Positions 21,560 to 31,827 of a stretch of DNA of 64,000 nucleotides are shown here, piece after piece. Within the stretch, counting starts at the first letter, position 1. Each line of letters begins with the position of its first letter. The notes beneath the pieces were generated by a model, which was not told the origin of the DNA, did no database searches, and saw only the letters and a program-made list of their open reading frames with translations. Source of the stretch: an uncultured Flavobacteriales bacterium (GTDB taxonomy: Bacteria; Bacteroidota; Bacteroidia; Flavobacteriales_G; Salibacteraceae); assembly GCA_943788775.1 (NCBI GenBank), contig CALSRO010000002.1, forward strand, positions 1-64,000, read 5' to 3'. The position numbers and the translations under genes are program-made.

Positions 21560-22186
21560 TTACTTTAAAGTGTCATTAATTTTAGCAATTGCGCCCTCAC
21601 AAACGAGAAGAACATTTGCATTCATGATGTCGTAGGTGTTCAAGCTATCCGCTGTAACCACCTTCGCCTTTTGAAAATTTCGAGCACTTAATACCACATT
21701 TGATTTTACATCATCAGTGATCAATAGTGTCTTCTTGTCGGCCAATTCAAGACCGTTTAGCATCGCTATATATGCCTTCGTTTTTGGAGCATCCAATTCG
21801 ATATTCTCCATAACTCTGATGCTTGAAGAGGCCACTTTTGCAGATAAGGCCGACTTTCTCGCAAGTCTTTTAACTTTCTTGTTCAGCTTGAAGCCGTAAT
21901 CCCGTGGCTCCGGCCCAAAAATTCGACCACCACCAACAAAAACACCACTTTTGATACTTCCAGCTCTTGCGCCACCTGTACCCTTCTGTCTTTTTATCTT
22001 TCGAGTAGAATAGCTCATCTCAGCTCGACCTTTAGCCTTGCTTGTACCTTGACGTTGATTTGCCAAATACTGCTTAACGTCTAGATAAATAGCGTGCTCA
22101 TTTGGCTCAACACCAAAAACCTCTTTATCAAGCTTGACTTTCTTGCCAGTTTCCTTGCCCGATATGTTATGTATTGCAAATTCCAT
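21560..22186 (-). CDS. rplD: 50S ribosomal protein L4
   Basis: A 208-residue protein whose extended loop reaches the exit tunnel. The loop region reads RQKGTGGARAGSIKSGVFVG and GGRIFGPEPRDYGFKLNKKV, both typical. In E. coli L4 represses the S10 operon; no matching leader is visible here because S10 lies inside a longer unit. Its ATG overlaps the rplC stop by one base (TAATG). Confidence 0.97.
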   Translation of the reverse strand: MEFAIHNISGKETGKKVKLDKEVFGVEPNEHAIYLDVKQYLANQRQGTSKAKGRAEMSYSTRKIKRQKGTGGARAGSIKSGVFVGGGRIFGPEPRDYGFKLNKKVKRLARKSALSAKVASSSIRVMENIELDAPKTKAYIAMLNGLELADKKTLLITDDVKSNVVLSARNFQKAKVVTADSLNTYDIMNANVLLVCEGAIAKINDTLK

Positions 22187-22803
22187 TATTTCTCTATTAT
22201 AACATATGATCCTTTTGGTCCTGGAACAGCTCCTTTAACCAACACTACATTTTTATCAGCGAGTACTTTGATCACTTCTAGGTTAATCATCTTTACTCTT
22301 TCACCACCCATTCTTCCTGCCATACGCATTCCTTTGAAAACGCGCGATGGAGTAGAACAAGCACCGATTGAACCTGGCGCCCGAAGTCTATTATGCTGAC
22401 CATGTGTTGCATCACCAACTCCACGGAAACCATGACGCTTAACAACGCCTTGAAAGCCCTTTCCTTTAGATGTTCCAACAACATCAACGAATTCACCTTC
22501 TTCAAGGATGTCTATTGATACAGAATCACCTATTGTATGCTCTCCATCCCACTCTCTAAACTCAACGACTTTGCGCTTCACGCTAGTCCTAGCTTTTTCA
22601 AAATGGCCTTTCGCACTTTTTATTGATCTCTTTTCTGACACGTCATCGAATGCAATTTGTGTTGCAGTATAACCATCGTTCTCTTCAGTACGAATTTGAG
22701 TTACAATACAAGGACCCGCCTCGATTACGGTACACGGAATGTTCTTTCCCTCTTCTGAGAAAACACTCGTCATTCCAACTTTTTTACCAATGATGCCTAA
22801 CAT
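22186..22803 (-). CDS. rplC: 50S ribosomal protein L3
   Basis: A 205-residue protein with a loop near the peptidyl-transferase centre. It starts [20 protein letters not shown] and contains the L3 signature [20 protein letters not shown] and the loop [20 protein letters not shown], where the conserved Gln methylated in E. coli is not seen at the usual place (GxQ versus GAC). Order rpsJ-rplC-rplD-rplW is canonical. Confidence 0.97.
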   Translation of the reverse strand: MLGIIGKKVGMTSVFSEEGKNIPCTVIEAGPCIVTQIRTEENDGYTATQIAFDDVSEKRSIKSAKGHFEKARTSVKRKVVEFREWDGEHTIGDSVSIDILEEGEFVDVVGTSKGKGFQGVVKRHGFRGVGDATHGQHNRLRAPGSIGACSTPSRVFKGMRMAGRMGGERVKMINLEVIKVLADKNVVLVKGAVPGPKGSYVIIEK

Positions 22804-22820
22804 GTTCTAAGCTTACTAGG

Positions 22821-23126
22821 TTATACTTTAATTTCTACATCAACACCACTTGGTAGCTCTAGGCCCATAAGTGCATCGATGGTTTTTGATGAGCTACTAT
22901 AAATATCCATAAGACGCTTATAGTTGGATAGTTGGAACTGCTCACGAGCTTTCTTATTTACGTGAGGTGAACGTAGCACCGTGTAAATCTGCTTCTGTGT
23001 GGGCAGAGGAATCGGTCCACTTACGACAGCTCCGGTAGTCTTAACCGTCTTCACAATCTTTTCAGCAGACTTATCTACCAAATTGTGGTCGTAGGACTTT
23101 AACTTTATTCTGATTCGTTGCGCCAT
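22821..23126 (-). CDS. rpsJ: 30S ribosomal protein S10
   Basis: A 101-residue head protein that also serves NusB/NusG-linked antitermination. It shows [40 protein letters not shown] and [20 protein letters not shown]. It follows fusA directly (25 bases); tuf, found between them in many bacteria, is absent. Confidence 0.98.
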   Translation of the reverse strand: MAQRIRIKLKSYDHNLVDKSAEKIVKTVKTTGAVVSGPIPLPTQKQIYTVLRSPHVNKKAREQFQLSNYKRLMDIYSSSSKTIDALMGLELPSGVDVEIKV

Positions 23127-23151
23127 TTTTATCTAAATAATCTCTTCTTAA

Positions 23152-25260
23152 TTATGCTTTTTCAAGTCTGCCTTTAACCGCAGCAATTACTTCGGTTGCA
23201 ATATTCTTAGGACATTCATCATAGTGAGAGAATTCCATGGAGGAAGTCGCTCTACCAGATGTGATAGTTCTTAATTGAGTCACATATCCAAACATCTCGG
23301 ACAATGGGACTTTGGCCTTAACAACCTTCGATCCCGCTCTGTCATCCATGCCTTCCACAACTCCACGTCTTCTGTTCAAGTCACCCACAACATCACCCAT
23401 GTTTTGTTCTGGAGTAACTACTTCTAACTTCATGATTGGTTCGAGAATAACTGGACTACACAGTGGTAATGCCGTTCTAAACGCCAATTTAGCCGCCAAT
23501 TCAAATGATAGTTGATCAGAATCCACTGCGTGAAATGAACCATCCAGTAATGTAACCTTCAAATTATCCACTTGATAACCAGCAAGAACACCATTCTTCA
23601 TAGCCTCTTTGAAACCTTTCTCAACAGACGGAACAAATTCTCGAGGTACGTTACCACCTTTTACTGCATTCTCAAATATTAATCCTGGCTTTTCCGCATC
23701 TCCCGGCTCAATTTTCACAATGATATCCGCGAATTTACCACGCCCACCAGTCTGCTTCTTGTAAACTTCTCGATGCTGAGTAGAACCAACAATAGATTCC
23801 TTGTAATTCACCTGAGGTGCTCCTTGGTTGATTTCAACCTTAAACTCACGCTTCATTCTGTCAATAATGATATCGAGGTGAAGCTCACCCATACCACTTA
23901 ATACAGTTTGACCCGTTTCCTCATCAGTATAGATCGTCAACGTTGGATCCTCTTCGGATAGCTTTCCTAAAGCCATGCCCATCTTATCGACATCGGCCTG
24001 AGTTTTTGGCTCAATAGCCACACCAATAACTGGATCCGGAAAATCCATTGACTCAAGTACTATTGGGTGCTTCTCATCACAAAGCGTATCTCCTGTTTTG
24101 ATATCCTTAAAACCTACTAATGCAGCAATATCACCACAATGCAATTGCGGAATTTGATTCTGCTTATTCGCATGCATTTGGAATATTCTAGAAATACGTT
24201 CCTTATTTCCAGAACGAGTATTCAACACATAAGAACCTGCCTCCAGTGTTCCTGAATAAGAACGTGTGAAACACAATCTACCTACGAATGGATCTGTTGC
24301 AATTTTAAAAGCCAAAGCTGCGAAAGGCTCATCTTGAGATGGCTTTCTTGATTCCTCAGCATCAGTCTTTGGATTTGTACCAATTATTGCCTCCGTATCC
24401 ATAGGCGATGGTAAAATCTCCATAACCATGTCGAGCATAGCCTGCACGCCTTTATTCTTAAAGGCAGAACCACACATCATAGGTACAACCTTGCCCGCAA
24501 TTGTTGCCGCACGCAAGGCATCCAGAATTTCTCGCTCTGTTAACGAATTTTCATCTTCAAAATACTTTTCCATTAAGCTTTCATCGAACTCAGCAACAGC
24601 CTCTAATAGCTGCCCTCTAAGCTCACGCGCCTCATCCACAATGTCAGCTGGAATATCAATCTCCTGGAAAGTCATGCCCATATCTTCCTCGTTCCAAGTA
24701 ATACCTCGGAAATTGATCAAATCAACTACCCCTTGAAAGCCTTCTTCCGCTCCAATGTTTAATTGAAGTGGTAAAGCGTGACTACCAAGCATTTCTTTAA
24801 CTTGCTTACAAACATTCAAAAAGTCCGCCCCTTGACGATCCATCTTATTTACAAAACCAATTCTCGGCACATTGTAATTGTTGGCAAGTCTCCAGTTAGT
24901 TTCAGATTGTGGCTCAACTCCATCAACAGCACTGAATAAGAAAACCAAACCATCCAACACACGAAGCGACCTGTTTACTTCAACAGTAAAATCCACGTGA
25001 CCTGGAGTGTCAATAATATTAACGTGATAATCCTGATCCCGGTACTTCCAGTTAAGTGTTGTGGCTGCCGAAGTAATGGTTATGCCTCGCTCCTGCTCCT
25101 GCTCCATCCAGTCCATGGTAGCCGCGCCATCATGAACCTCACCAATTTTATGGCTCACACCACCATAATAGAGTATACGCTCTGTAGTGGTTGTTTTACC
25201 TGCATCAATATGAGCAGCAATGCCAATGTTTCTGGTGTATTTTAAATCTCTCTTTGCCAT
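23152..25260 (-). CDS. fusA: Elongation factor G
   Basis: A 702-residue translational GTPase that drives translocation and, with RRF, ribosome recycling. GTPase motifs: [17 protein letters not shown] near residue 16, [23 protein letters not shown] near 87 and NKMD near 141. The C-terminal domains include [18 protein letters not shown] and [20 protein letters not shown]. Length and position after rpsG indicate the primary EF-G. Confidence 0.98.
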   Translation of the reverse strand: MAKRDLKYTRNIGIAAHIDAGKTTTTERILYYGGVSHKIGEVHDGAATMDWMEQEQERGITITSAATTLNWKYRDQDYHVNIIDTPGHVDFTVEVNRSLRVLDGLVFLFSAVDGVEPQSETNWRLANNYNVPRIGFVNKMDRQGADFLNVCKQVKEMLGSHALPLQLNIGAEEGFQGVVDLINFRGITWNEEDMGMTFQEIDIPADIVDEARELRGQLLEAVAEFDESLMEKYFEDENSLTEREILDALRAATIAGKVVPMMCGSAFKNKGVQAMLDMVMEILPSPMDTEAIIGTNPKTDAEESRKPSQDEPFAALAFKIATDPFVGRLCFTRSYSGTLEAGSYVLNTRSGNKERISRIFQMHANKQNQIPQLHCGDIAALVGFKDIKTGDTLCDEKHPIVLESMDFPDPVIGVAIEPKTQADVDKMGMALGKLSEEDPTLTIYTDEETGQTVLSGMGELHLDIIIDRMKREFKVEINQGAPQVNYKESIVGSTQHREVYKKQTGGRGKFADIIVKIEPGDAEKPGLIFENAVKGGNVPREFVPSVEKGFKEAMKNGVLAGYQVDNLKVTLLDGSFHAVDSDQLSFELAAKLAFRTALPLCSPVILEPIMKLEVVTPEQNMGDVVGDLNRRRGVVEGMDDRAGSKVVKAKVPLSEMFGYVTQLRTITSGRATSSMEFSHYDECPKNIATEVIAAVKGRLEKA

Positions 25261-25280
25261 CGTTCCTAGCTATATACTTT

Positions 25281-25748
25281 TTAGAATCTGAAGTGAGCAA
25301 ATGCCTTATTCGCTTCAGCCATTCTATGTGTATCTTCTTTCTTTTTAAATGCAGCGCCTTCTTCTTTAGAAGCCGCAATAATCTCTTCAGCCATTTTCTG
25401 CCCCATACTCTTACCGTTTCTTTTGGCAGCATAGGATATAAGCCATTTCATTCCCTGACTCACTTTTCGACTTGGACGAATTTCTTGTGGAATTTGAAAT
25501 GTGGACCCACCCACTCTTCGGCTCTTAACTTCTACTTGTGGTGTAACATTATCTAATGCCTTTTTCCAAACGTCTAAACCACTTTCTTCGGTTTTAGCCT
25601 CAACGATATCCATCGCTTCGTAGAATATCTTATAAGAAGTACTCTTCTTACCGTCCTGCATTAGGTTGTTGACAAACTTTGTTACCAATGTATCTCCGTA
25701 ACGTGGATCTGGTAAAATGATTCTGTCTTTAGCTCTTCCTTTTCTCAT
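25281..25748 (-). CDS. rpsG: 30S ribosomal protein S7
   Basis: A 155-residue protein that organises the 16S 3' major domain. It begins [20 protein letters not shown] and has the signature of the family in [20 protein letters not shown] and [20 protein letters not shown]. It lies 10 bases after rpsL and 20 before fusA. Confidence 0.98.
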   Translation of the reverse strand: MRKGRAKDRIILPDPRYGDTLVTKFVNNLMQDGKKSTSYKIFYEAMDIVEAKTEESGLDVWKKALDNVTPQVEVKSRRVGGSTFQIPQEIRPSRKVSQGMKWLISYAAKRNGKSMGQKMAEEIIAASKEEGAAFKKKEDTHRMAEANKAFAHFRF

Positions 25749-25757
25749 CTCAGCTAA

Positions 25758-26132
25758 TTATTTCTTTGGGCGTTTAGCTCCATATTTTGATCGTCTTTGT
25801 TTCCTACCTTCAACACCAGCAGTATCAAGAGCACCCCGAACGATGTGATATCTCACACCTGGTAAATCTTTTACTCTTCCACCTCTTACTAAGACAATAG
25901 AGTGCTCTTGTAAATTATGTCCTTCGCCAGGGATATAAGCGTTGACTTCATTCTGATTAGTCAATCTAACTCTGGCAACTTTACGCATTGCTGAATTTGG
26001 TTTCTTCGGTGTAGTGGTGTACACTCGTACACACACCCCGCGCTTTTGAGGACAAGACTTCAACGCAGCTGATTTGCTGGTCTTTGTCATGCTCTTTCGG
26101 CCTTTCCTTACTAATTGTGATATCGTTGGCAT
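25758..26132 (-). CDS. rpsL: 30S ribosomal protein S12
   Basis: A 124-residue decoding-site protein and first gene of the superoperon. The loops where streptomycin resistance arises read [16 protein letters not shown] and [13 protein letters not shown], with both key Lys residues present, so the sequence is wild type at those sites. The start at 26132 leaves about 60 bases to the promoter -7 box. Confidence 0.98.
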   Translation of the reverse strand: MPTISQLVRKGRKSMTKTSKSAALKSCPQKRGVCVRVYTTTPKKPNSAMRKVARVRLTNQNEVNAYIPGEGHNLQEHSIVLVRGGRVKDLPGVRYHIVRGALDTAGVEGRKQRRSKYGAKRPKK

Positions 26133-26193
26133 TCGCTTGTTTTACCTATGATTTTGTTCGTCTAGACAATATTCCCCTACTAAAAAGGGGGCG

Positions 26194-26223
26194 CAAAGGT
26201 ACACGATTAAATTTCATACACAA
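26194..26223 (-). promoter_or_regulatory. Promoter of the rpsL-rplQ superoperon
   Basis: On the minus strand the -7 element TACCTTTG (26194-26201) matches TAnnTTTG exactly, and TTG (26221-26223) lies 19 bases upstream, the Bacteroidota housekeeping-sigma arrangement. A C-rich tract with a matching G-run (26174-26191) lies just downstream, near the expected start of transcription. Confidence 0.75.
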
Positions 26224-26371
26224 TATGGGGTTGATTAATTTTTTTATGATCACGTAAAAAACATCGCTAGACCAACGGTACTAGGCATTCTGGTCATAAA
26301 AAAAAGTTGAATTAAATGAAACTGTTGAAAACTGCAACAAGGTGAAATATGGTCAAGGATGCTGTGTAAGA

Positions 26372-26379
26372 TACATTTG
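26372..26379 (+). promoter_or_regulatory. Putative -7 box of uvrD
   Basis: TACATTTG matches the Bacteroidota -7 consensus and lies 16 bases before the ATG of the helicase gene. The -33 position has TGG rather than TTG, so the match is partial. The rest of 26133-26395 holds only this and the divergent superoperon promoter. Confidence 0.4.
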
Positions 26380-26395
26380 ACCGCAAGAAGTTGAA

Positions 26396-28663
26396 ATGAG
26401 TTACCTAGATGATTTGAACGATGTACAGCGCGAAGCTGTTACAAAAACTGATGGCCCCATAATGGTTCTAGCCGGTGCTGGCTCTGGAAAAACCAGGGTG
26501 TTAACCTATCGAATCATCCACCTTATAGACTCTGGAGTCGACCCTTACAACATTTTATCGCTTACGTTCACGAATAAAGCGGCTCGTGAGATGAAGAAAA
26601 GGATTGGAACTCTCGTAGGTGAATCACTTTCGAAAAGCTTATGGATGGGTACGTTTCACTCCATCTTCGCCAAGATCCTAAGATTTGAAGCCGACAAGAT
26701 CGGTTACCCCTCAAATTTTACCATATATGATATGGATGATTCGAAGAGCCTACTCAAGACCATAATTAAGGAATTGAAGCTTGACGACAAGATATATAAG
26801 CCCAATTTGGTACAAAGAAGAATAAGTGCGGCAAAAAATGGTTTAATCTCAGCATTAGAATATCAAAAGGACACCACTATCTATAACGATGACCTCCAGG
26901 CAAAAAAACCATTAATTGGAAAGATTTACGACATCTACGAAAAACGGTGTTTTAGAGCGGGCGCGATGGACTTTGACGATTTGCTTTTTAAAACCAATAT
27001 TCTCCTCAAACAACACTCAGATGTCCTTTTGAAATACCAGGACAAATTCCGATACATATTAGTAGACGAGTTTCAAGACACCAACTTTTCTCAAAGCAAC
27101 ATTTTAAAAATGCTTGCCGCTCGACATGAAAATATTTGCGTTGTTGGGGATGATGCGCAGAGCATATATGCCTTTAGAGGTGCGAACATTCAGAATATTC
27201 TGCAATTCCGAAGTATATATCCAGATGTATCTGTTTTTAAACTAGAACAAAATTACAGATCAACCCAAACTATTGTTGAGGCCGCAAATCATGTAATCAA
27301 GCATAATAAGGATCAATTGCAAAAAAAGGTTTGGACGAGCAATGATCAGGGTGATAAAATCAAACTAATTAAGTGCTTAAGCGAAACAGAAGAAGGGAAC
27401 TTTATCGCAAGTGAGATTTTAGAGCATAAATCAAACGAACGAGCCGTTGAAGATGAGTTTGCCATCCTTTATAGGACCAATGCCCAATCGCGAGCAATTG
27501 AAGAATCTCTAAGAAGAAAAAACATCGCCTATCGTATCTATGGGGGTATGAGTTTTTATCAGCGAAAAGAGATCAAGGACCTTTTGGCATATTTTAAAAT
27601 GTGCGTTAATCCAAATGACGAGGAGGCATTCAAACGAATCTTGAATTACCCAGCCAGAGGTATTGGACAAACCACACGCGATAAAATTACAATTGCCGCC
27701 AGTGAAGAAGGAGTGTCTCCATGGGAAATCATATCCAACCTTCAAGATGCACGTTTACCTGTAAACGCATCTACAATTAAAAAAATCAATGAGTTTAAAA
27801 CGTTAATTAAAAGCTTTCAAGTCATGGCTGAAACTAATGATGCCTACGAACTTGGAAATCACATCGGTTCTACTACAGGTATGTTACGTGAATTTTACAC
27901 CGATAAAACTCCTGAAGGAATTAGCAAGTACGAGAATATTCAAGAATTACTGTCTGGAATGAAGGAATTCACTGAGATTCCCGTGGATGAAAGTGAACTT
28001 GAAATAAACAACCCAAGATCAATCGGGAAGTTTTTAGAAGATGTTGCTCTTCTTACAGACGTGGACGCCAAGGACAGTAAGGATGATGATCAGCCTAAAG
28101 TGTCTATGATGACAATACATTCAGCGAAAGGACTTGAATTCCCCTACGTTTTTATTGCAGGTTTAGAAGAAGATCTCTTCCCAAGCCAAATGAGTGTTTC
28201 CTCAAGAGCGGATTTAGAAGAAGAACGCAGGCTGTTTTACGTTGCATTGACGAGGGCAGAAAAAAAGGCGTTTCTATCCTTTGCCTCTACTCGATTCCGG
28301 TATGGAAACATGAATTATTGCGAACCAAGTCGCTTCCTGTCAGAGATAGACACAACGCTTATCGACTCGCCAAGCATTCAAAAAACGGTCGAGAAAAGAG
28401 AACTTTCAAGCAAATCTTACACTCTTCAAAAACACGTGATTCAAAGGAAGTTAGTCAAACCCACTGCCACTGGGGCTACTCTCTCTGAATCTGAAATGTC
28501 ACGATTGGCAGTTGGCATAAAAGTAAAACATGAGCGATTTGGAACCGGAGAAATCGTAGGTTTGGAGGGTGATTTTCCCAACAAGAAAGCCACCGTTGAT
28601 TTTAAGGGCATTGGCAAAAAGCAGCTGTTACTCAAATTTGCCAAGCTTCAGTTAATAGAATAA
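26396..28663 (+). CDS. UvrD/PcrA-type superfamily 1 DNA helicase
   Basis: A 755-residue 3'-to-5' helicase of the UvrD/Rep/PcrA group, acting in excision repair and removal of blocks from DNA. Motifs in order: Q-motif LNDVQREAV, motif I AGAGSGKTRVLTYRI near residue 27, SLTFTNKAAREMKKR, motif II ILVDEFQDTN near 221, GDDAQSIYAFRGA, LEQNYRSTQTI, and late motifs MTIHSAKGLEFPYVFIAGLE and RRLFYVALTRAEKKAFLSF. The C-terminal 60 residues form a Tudor-like domain (VKHERFGTGEIVGLEGDF) as in PcrA, which binds RNA polymerase. Twenty bases separate it from the DUF4290 gene. Confidence 0.95.
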   Translation: MSYLDDLNDVQREAVTKTDGPIMVLAGAGSGKTRVLTYRIIHLIDSGVDPYNILSLTFTNKAAREMKKRIGTLVGESLSKSLWMGTFHSIFAKILRFEADKIGYPSNFTIYDMDDSKSLLKTIIKELKLDDKIYKPNLVQRRISAAKNGLISALEYQKDTTIYNDDLQAKKPLIGKIYDIYEKRCFRAGAMDFDDLLFKTNILLKQHSDVLLKYQDKFRYILVDEFQDTNFSQSNILKMLAARHENICVVGDDAQSIYAFRGANIQNILQFRSIYPDVSVFKLEQNYRSTQTIVEAANHVIKHNKDQLQKKVWTSNDQGDKIKLIKCLSETEEGNFIASEILEHKSNERAVEDEFAILYRTNAQSRAIEESLRRKNIAYRIYGGMSFYQRKEIKDLLAYFKMCVNPNDEEAFKRILNYPARGIGQTTRDKITIAASEEGVSPWEIISNLQDARLPVNASTIKKINEFKTLIKSFQVMAETNDAYELGNHIGSTTGMLREFYTDKTPEGISKYENIQELLSGMKEFTEIPVDESELEINNPRSIGKFLEDVALLTDVDAKDSKDDDQPKVSMMTIHSAKGLEFPYVFIAGLEEDLFPSQMSVSSRADLEEERRLFYVALTRAEKKAFLSFASTRFRYGNMNYCEPSRFLSEIDTTLIDSPSIQKTVEKRELSSKSYTLQKHVIQRKLVKPTATGATLSESEMSRLAVGIKVKHERFGTGEIVGLEGDFPNKKATVDFKGIGKKQLLLKFAKLQLIE

Positions 28664-28682
28664 CTTTTACCAACACCATTTA

Positions 28683-29300
28683 ATGGAATACGCAACACAG
28701 AAAGAAGCTCTCATTCTAGCCGAATATGGCCGACATGTGCAAGACATGGTCAATCACGCTATGACGATCGAAGATCGGCAGAAAAGAAACGAAGCGGCAG
28801 AAACTATCATCCAAATAATGACGCAGCTCAACCCGAGTTATAAGGGTGCGGAAGAATTGCAACAAAAGCTATGGGATGACCTCTATATTATAAGTGATTT
28901 CAAACTTGATATTGATGCACCATACCCCATGCCAACTCCTCGCTCTGAAATAAAAGCAGAGAAAGTTGAATATCCAGATCAGAAGTTTAAATTCAAGCAT
29001 TACGGCAAAATAATAGAAGCACTTATCGAGGCTGCTTTGAAAATTGAAAATGTTGAGGAACAGCAAGAGCTTGTTCAGCAAATAGCTAATTTGATGAAAA
29101 GGAGCTACCTAAATTATAATCGTGATTCTGTAAATGAGGAAATGATTATTGATCAATTAACTTCTATGTCAAACGGAAAACTGAAACTTGATGAAGATTT
29201 CAGATTTGTGCATACCAATGATATTGTGATCACGAATAATAAAAAGCCGACTTCGAGAAATCAAGGAAAGGGTCGTTCAAAACGTAAATGGAAAAAGTAA
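28683..29300 (+). CDS. DUF4290 protein
   Basis: A 205-residue protein of the Bacteroidota-specific DUF4290 family, function unknown. It is mostly helical with an internal pseudo-repeat: LAEYGRHVQDMVNHAMTIED near residue 13 resembles HYGKIIEALIEAALKIENVE near 106, each followed by a stretch on multiples (ETIIQIMTQLNPSYKG and QQIANLMKRSYLNYNRDS). The C-terminal 20 residues are basic (RNQGKGRSKRKWKK), suggesting nucleic-acid or ribosome contact. It sits directly upstream of murA (gap of four bases), a pairing seen in many Bacteroidota. Confidence 0.85.
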   Translation: MEYATQKEALILAEYGRHVQDMVNHAMTIEDRQKRNEAAETIIQIMTQLNPSYKGAEELQQKLWDDLYIISDFKLDIDAPYPMPTPRSEIKAEKVEYPDQKFKFKHYGKIIEALIEAALKIENVEEQQELVQQIANLMKRSYLNYNRDSVNEEMIIDQLTSMSNGKLKLDEDFRFVHTNDIVITNNKKPTSRNQGKGRSKRKWKK

Positions 29301-29304
29301 AACT

Positions 29305-30615
29305 ATGGGTTCATTTCATATCGAAGGCGGAAGAAAACTTAAAGGGGAACTGACCCCTCAGGGAGCGAAAAATGAAGCGCTACAAATATTATGTGCAACG
29401 CTATTGACACCTGAAAAGGTTGAAATTGAAAACATACCCGAAATCGTTGACGTCATCAAACTCATCGACTTATTAGGTTCCCTAGGTGTGAAAATCCAGA
29501 AAAAAGGAACTGGCCACTACATCTTTCAGGCGGACGAAGTAGATATCGATTATCTGAACTCTGAGGAATTTGCCAGAAAAGGTGCAAGTCTGAGAGGCTC
29601 AATCATGATTGTCGGTCCGTTACTAGCCCGATTTGGCAAAGGCTATATACCAAAACCTGGTGGGGATAAAATTGGCAGAAGAAGATTAGATACACATTTC
29701 ATTGGATTTGAAAAATTAGGAGCGAAGTTCATCTTCGATTCGAAATCTTCGTTTTACAGAGCTGAAGCTAGCGAACTGAAAGGAACGTATATGCTTCTAG
29801 ATGAAGCATCGGTTACAGGCACTGCCAATATTGTCATGGCGGCAGTTCTAGCGAAAGGCAGAACGACAATTTACAACGCAGCCTGTGAGCCATATTTACA
29901 ACAACTGTGCAAGATGATGAATGCGATGGGAGCCAAAGTCTCTGGAATTGGTTCTAATCTTCTCATTATTGATGGTGTAGACTCTTTGGGCGGTTGTCAA
30001 CATCGGATCTTACCAGACATGATTGAGGTAGGAAGCTTCATTGGCTTAGCTGCGATGACTCAAAGCGAAATAACCCTTAAGGGCGTTGGTTATGAACATC
30101 TCGGAATGATTCCAGAAGTGTTTAAACGCCTCGGAATAAAAATGACCTTAAAGGGAGATGATTTATACATTCCTGCTCAAGACAGCTATGAGGTCGAAAC
30201 CTTCATTGACGGTTCAATCTTAACCATTGCTGATGCACCTTGGCCAGGCTTTACCCCAGACCTATTGAGTATTATTCTTGTAGTAGCTACACAAGCTAAG
30301 GGAAGTGTTCTGATTCATCAGAAAATGTTTGAGAGTAGGTTGTTTTTCGTGGATAAATTAATTGATATGGGAGCTCAGATCATTCTTTGCGATCCGCACA
30401 GAGCCACTATCATTGGATTAGGTCGTTCCTCAAATTTAAGAGGAATCCAAATGACCTCACCTGATATTAGAGCTGGTGTTTCACTCTTAATAGCAGCTAT
30501 GTCCGCGGAAGGAACAAGCGTTATTAGAAATATCGAGCAGATAGATAGAGGATATCAGAATATTGACCAACGTTTAAATGCAATTGGCGCGAAGATTGTA
30601 AGAAGCGACAGCTAA
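29305..30615 (+). CDS. murA: UDP-N-acetylglucosamine 1-carboxyvinyltransferase MurA (Cys-to-Asp type)
   Basis: A 436-residue EPSP-synthase-fold enzyme that transfers enolpyruvate to UDP-GlcNAc, the first committed step of peptidoglycan synthesis. It shows KLKGELTPQGAKNEALQILC at the start (the Lys-Asn pair that binds substrate) and RRRLDTHFIGFEKLGAKF. At the catalytic loop it reads KPGGDKIGR: Asp121 replaces the Cys (Cys115 in E. coli) that fosfomycin alkylates. Cys-to-Asp MurA occurs in mycobacteria, chlamydiae and some Bacteroidota and is active but insensitive to the drug. I infer intrinsic fosfomycin resistance at the target. Confidence 0.95.
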   Translation: MGSFHIEGGRKLKGELTPQGAKNEALQILCATLLTPEKVEIENIPEIVDVIKLIDLLGSLGVKIQKKGTGHYIFQADEVDIDYLNSEEFARKGASLRGSIMIVGPLLARFGKGYIPKPGGDKIGRRRLDTHFIGFEKLGAKFIFDSKSSFYRAEASELKGTYMLLDEASVTGTANIVMAAVLAKGRTTIYNAACEPYLQQLCKMMNAMGAKVSGIGSNLLIIDGVDSLGGCQHRILPDMIEVGSFIGLAAMTQSEITLKGVGYEHLGMIPEVFKRLGIKMTLKGDDLYIPAQDSYEVETFIDGSILTIADAPWPGFTPDLLSIILVVATQAKGSVLIHQKMFESRLFFVDKLIDMGAQIILCDPHRATIIGLGRSSNLRGIQMTSPDIRAGVSLLIAAMSAEGTSVIRNIEQIDRGYQNIDQRLNAIGAKIVRSDS

Positions 30616-30626
30616 AATTCAAGGAA

Positions 30627-31166
30627 ATGCGATACCTAACAATACTTTCAATAATTCTAATATCTTTAGGAACGAGTGCTTTCAATACAAATGACTCTCA
30701 GCGGTTGTATTTAACCCCTGTCAATATCGGTGCAGAAGCCCCTGAGATAGCACTTGAAAATCCCGATGGAAAAATCATGAAACTAAGTGATCTTCGAGGA
30801 AAGGTCGTACTAATTGATTTCTGGGCATCTTGGTGTGGACCATGTAGGCGAGAAAATCCAAATGTGGTGCGAGCTTATGAAAAGTATTCCAAGGCAAAGT
30901 TTAAAGAAGCTAAAGGTTTTGAAGTATTTAGCGTTTCGCTGGACAACAACCGACAGGCATGGAAAGGGGCCATTGAAAAGGACAATTTATCTTGGAAATA
31001 TCACGTTAGTGATTTAAAAAAATGGAAGTCTGAAGCCGCTCGTATATATGGAGTTGGTGCAATTCCAAGTAGTTTTTTAGTAGATGAAAATGGAATCATT
31101 ATCGCGAAGAACTTGCGAGGAAAAATGATTGACATGGAACTTGACAAACACGTTCAAAGCCTCTAG
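30627..31166 (+). CDS. Exported thioredoxin-like protein (TlpA/ResA type)
   Basis: A 179-residue periplasmic thiol-disulfide protein. It has an N-terminal signal peptide (YLTILSIILISLGTSAF, cut near 19), then the AhpC/TSA-like opening IGAEAPEIALENPDGKIMKL, and the active site FWASWCGPCRREN with Cys70 and Cys73. The cis-Pro loop reads VGAIPSSFLVDENG. Likely a reductant for cytochrome c maturation or extracytoplasmic disulfides; the exact partner is not shown by context. Confidence 0.88.
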   Translation: MRYLTILSIILISLGTSAFNTNDSQRLYLTPVNIGAEAPEIALENPDGKIMKLSDLRGKVVLIDFWASWCGPCRRENPNVVRAYEKYSKAKFKEAKGFEVFSVSLDNNRQAWKGAIEKDNLSWKYHVSDLKKWKSEAARIYGVGAIPSSFLVDENGIIIAKNLRGKMIDMELDKHVQSL

Positions 31167-31263
31167 CTGTCATAAATCCCTGATATTATTTCTGTTTTCT
31201 GCCAATATGTCCAAAACTCTGCATTGGCAATAAATTTGACCTACGCCACCGATATTGTAATTA

Positions 31264-31827
31264 ATGATGAGCGAAAAAGAGCAATTACCAAACGAGGAGA
31301 TAGAGGAAGTGAATACTTCAGCAGAAGCTATTGATGAAACCAGCGAGAGTCCGCAAACCGAATCTCCTAAGGAAAGTGTCCAGGAACCTACGGTGGAGCA
31401 ACAACTAGAAGTGGAGAAGAACAAATATCTGCGGCTTTACGCGGAATTTGAAAACTTCAGAAGGCGAAATGCAAAAGAGCGTATTGAACTGATCAGTACG
31501 GCTTCTCAAGACATTGTTAAGGAAATACTTCCCGTACTAGATGACTTCGAGAGAGCTTTAGACTCGAATAAAAAAATTGAAGAAGTAAACACAATCAAGG
31601 AAGGTTTTGAAGTACTCTACAAAAAGCTTAGCAAGACACTTGAATCAAAAGGATTAAAAAGCATTGATTCGGTTGGGCAAATGTTTGATGCGGAGCAGCA
31701 TGAAGCAATAGCGCAAGTCCCGGTTGATAAAGCGAAAGAGAAAGGCATCATCCTTGACGTTGTTGAAAAGGGTTACACGTTGAATGAAAAAATCATTCGA
31801 CATCCAAAAGTGGTAGTAGGAAGCTAA
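31264..31827 (+). CDS. grpE: Nucleotide exchange factor GrpE
   Basis: A 187-residue DnaK cochaperone that releases ADP. An acidic, disordered N-terminus (about 1-50) leads into the long helix [20 protein letters not shown], then the beta-wing domain with [15 protein letters not shown] [15 protein letters not shown] and the end [18 protein letters not shown] second Met follows the first, so the start could be 31267. A TAAATTTG box at 31231-31238 may be the -7 element. Its last base overlaps the dnaJ start; dnaK is not in the window. Confidence 0.96.
   Translation: MMSEKEQLPNEEIEEVNTSAEAIDETSESPQTESPKESVQEPTVEQQLEVEKNKYLRLYAEFENFRRRNAKERIELISTASQDIVKEILPVLDDFERALDSNKKIEEVNTIKEGFEVLYKKLSKTLESKGLKSIDSVGQMFDAEQHEAIAQVPVDKAKEKGIILDVVEKGYTLNEKIIRHPKVVVGS

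Noticed and set aside
26174..26191. C-run/G-run inverted repeat as a ribosomal-protein autoregulatory leader
   Set aside because: It lies at or before the expected transcription start, so the full hairpin may not be in the transcript. No match to known S7, S4 or L4 sites is visible.
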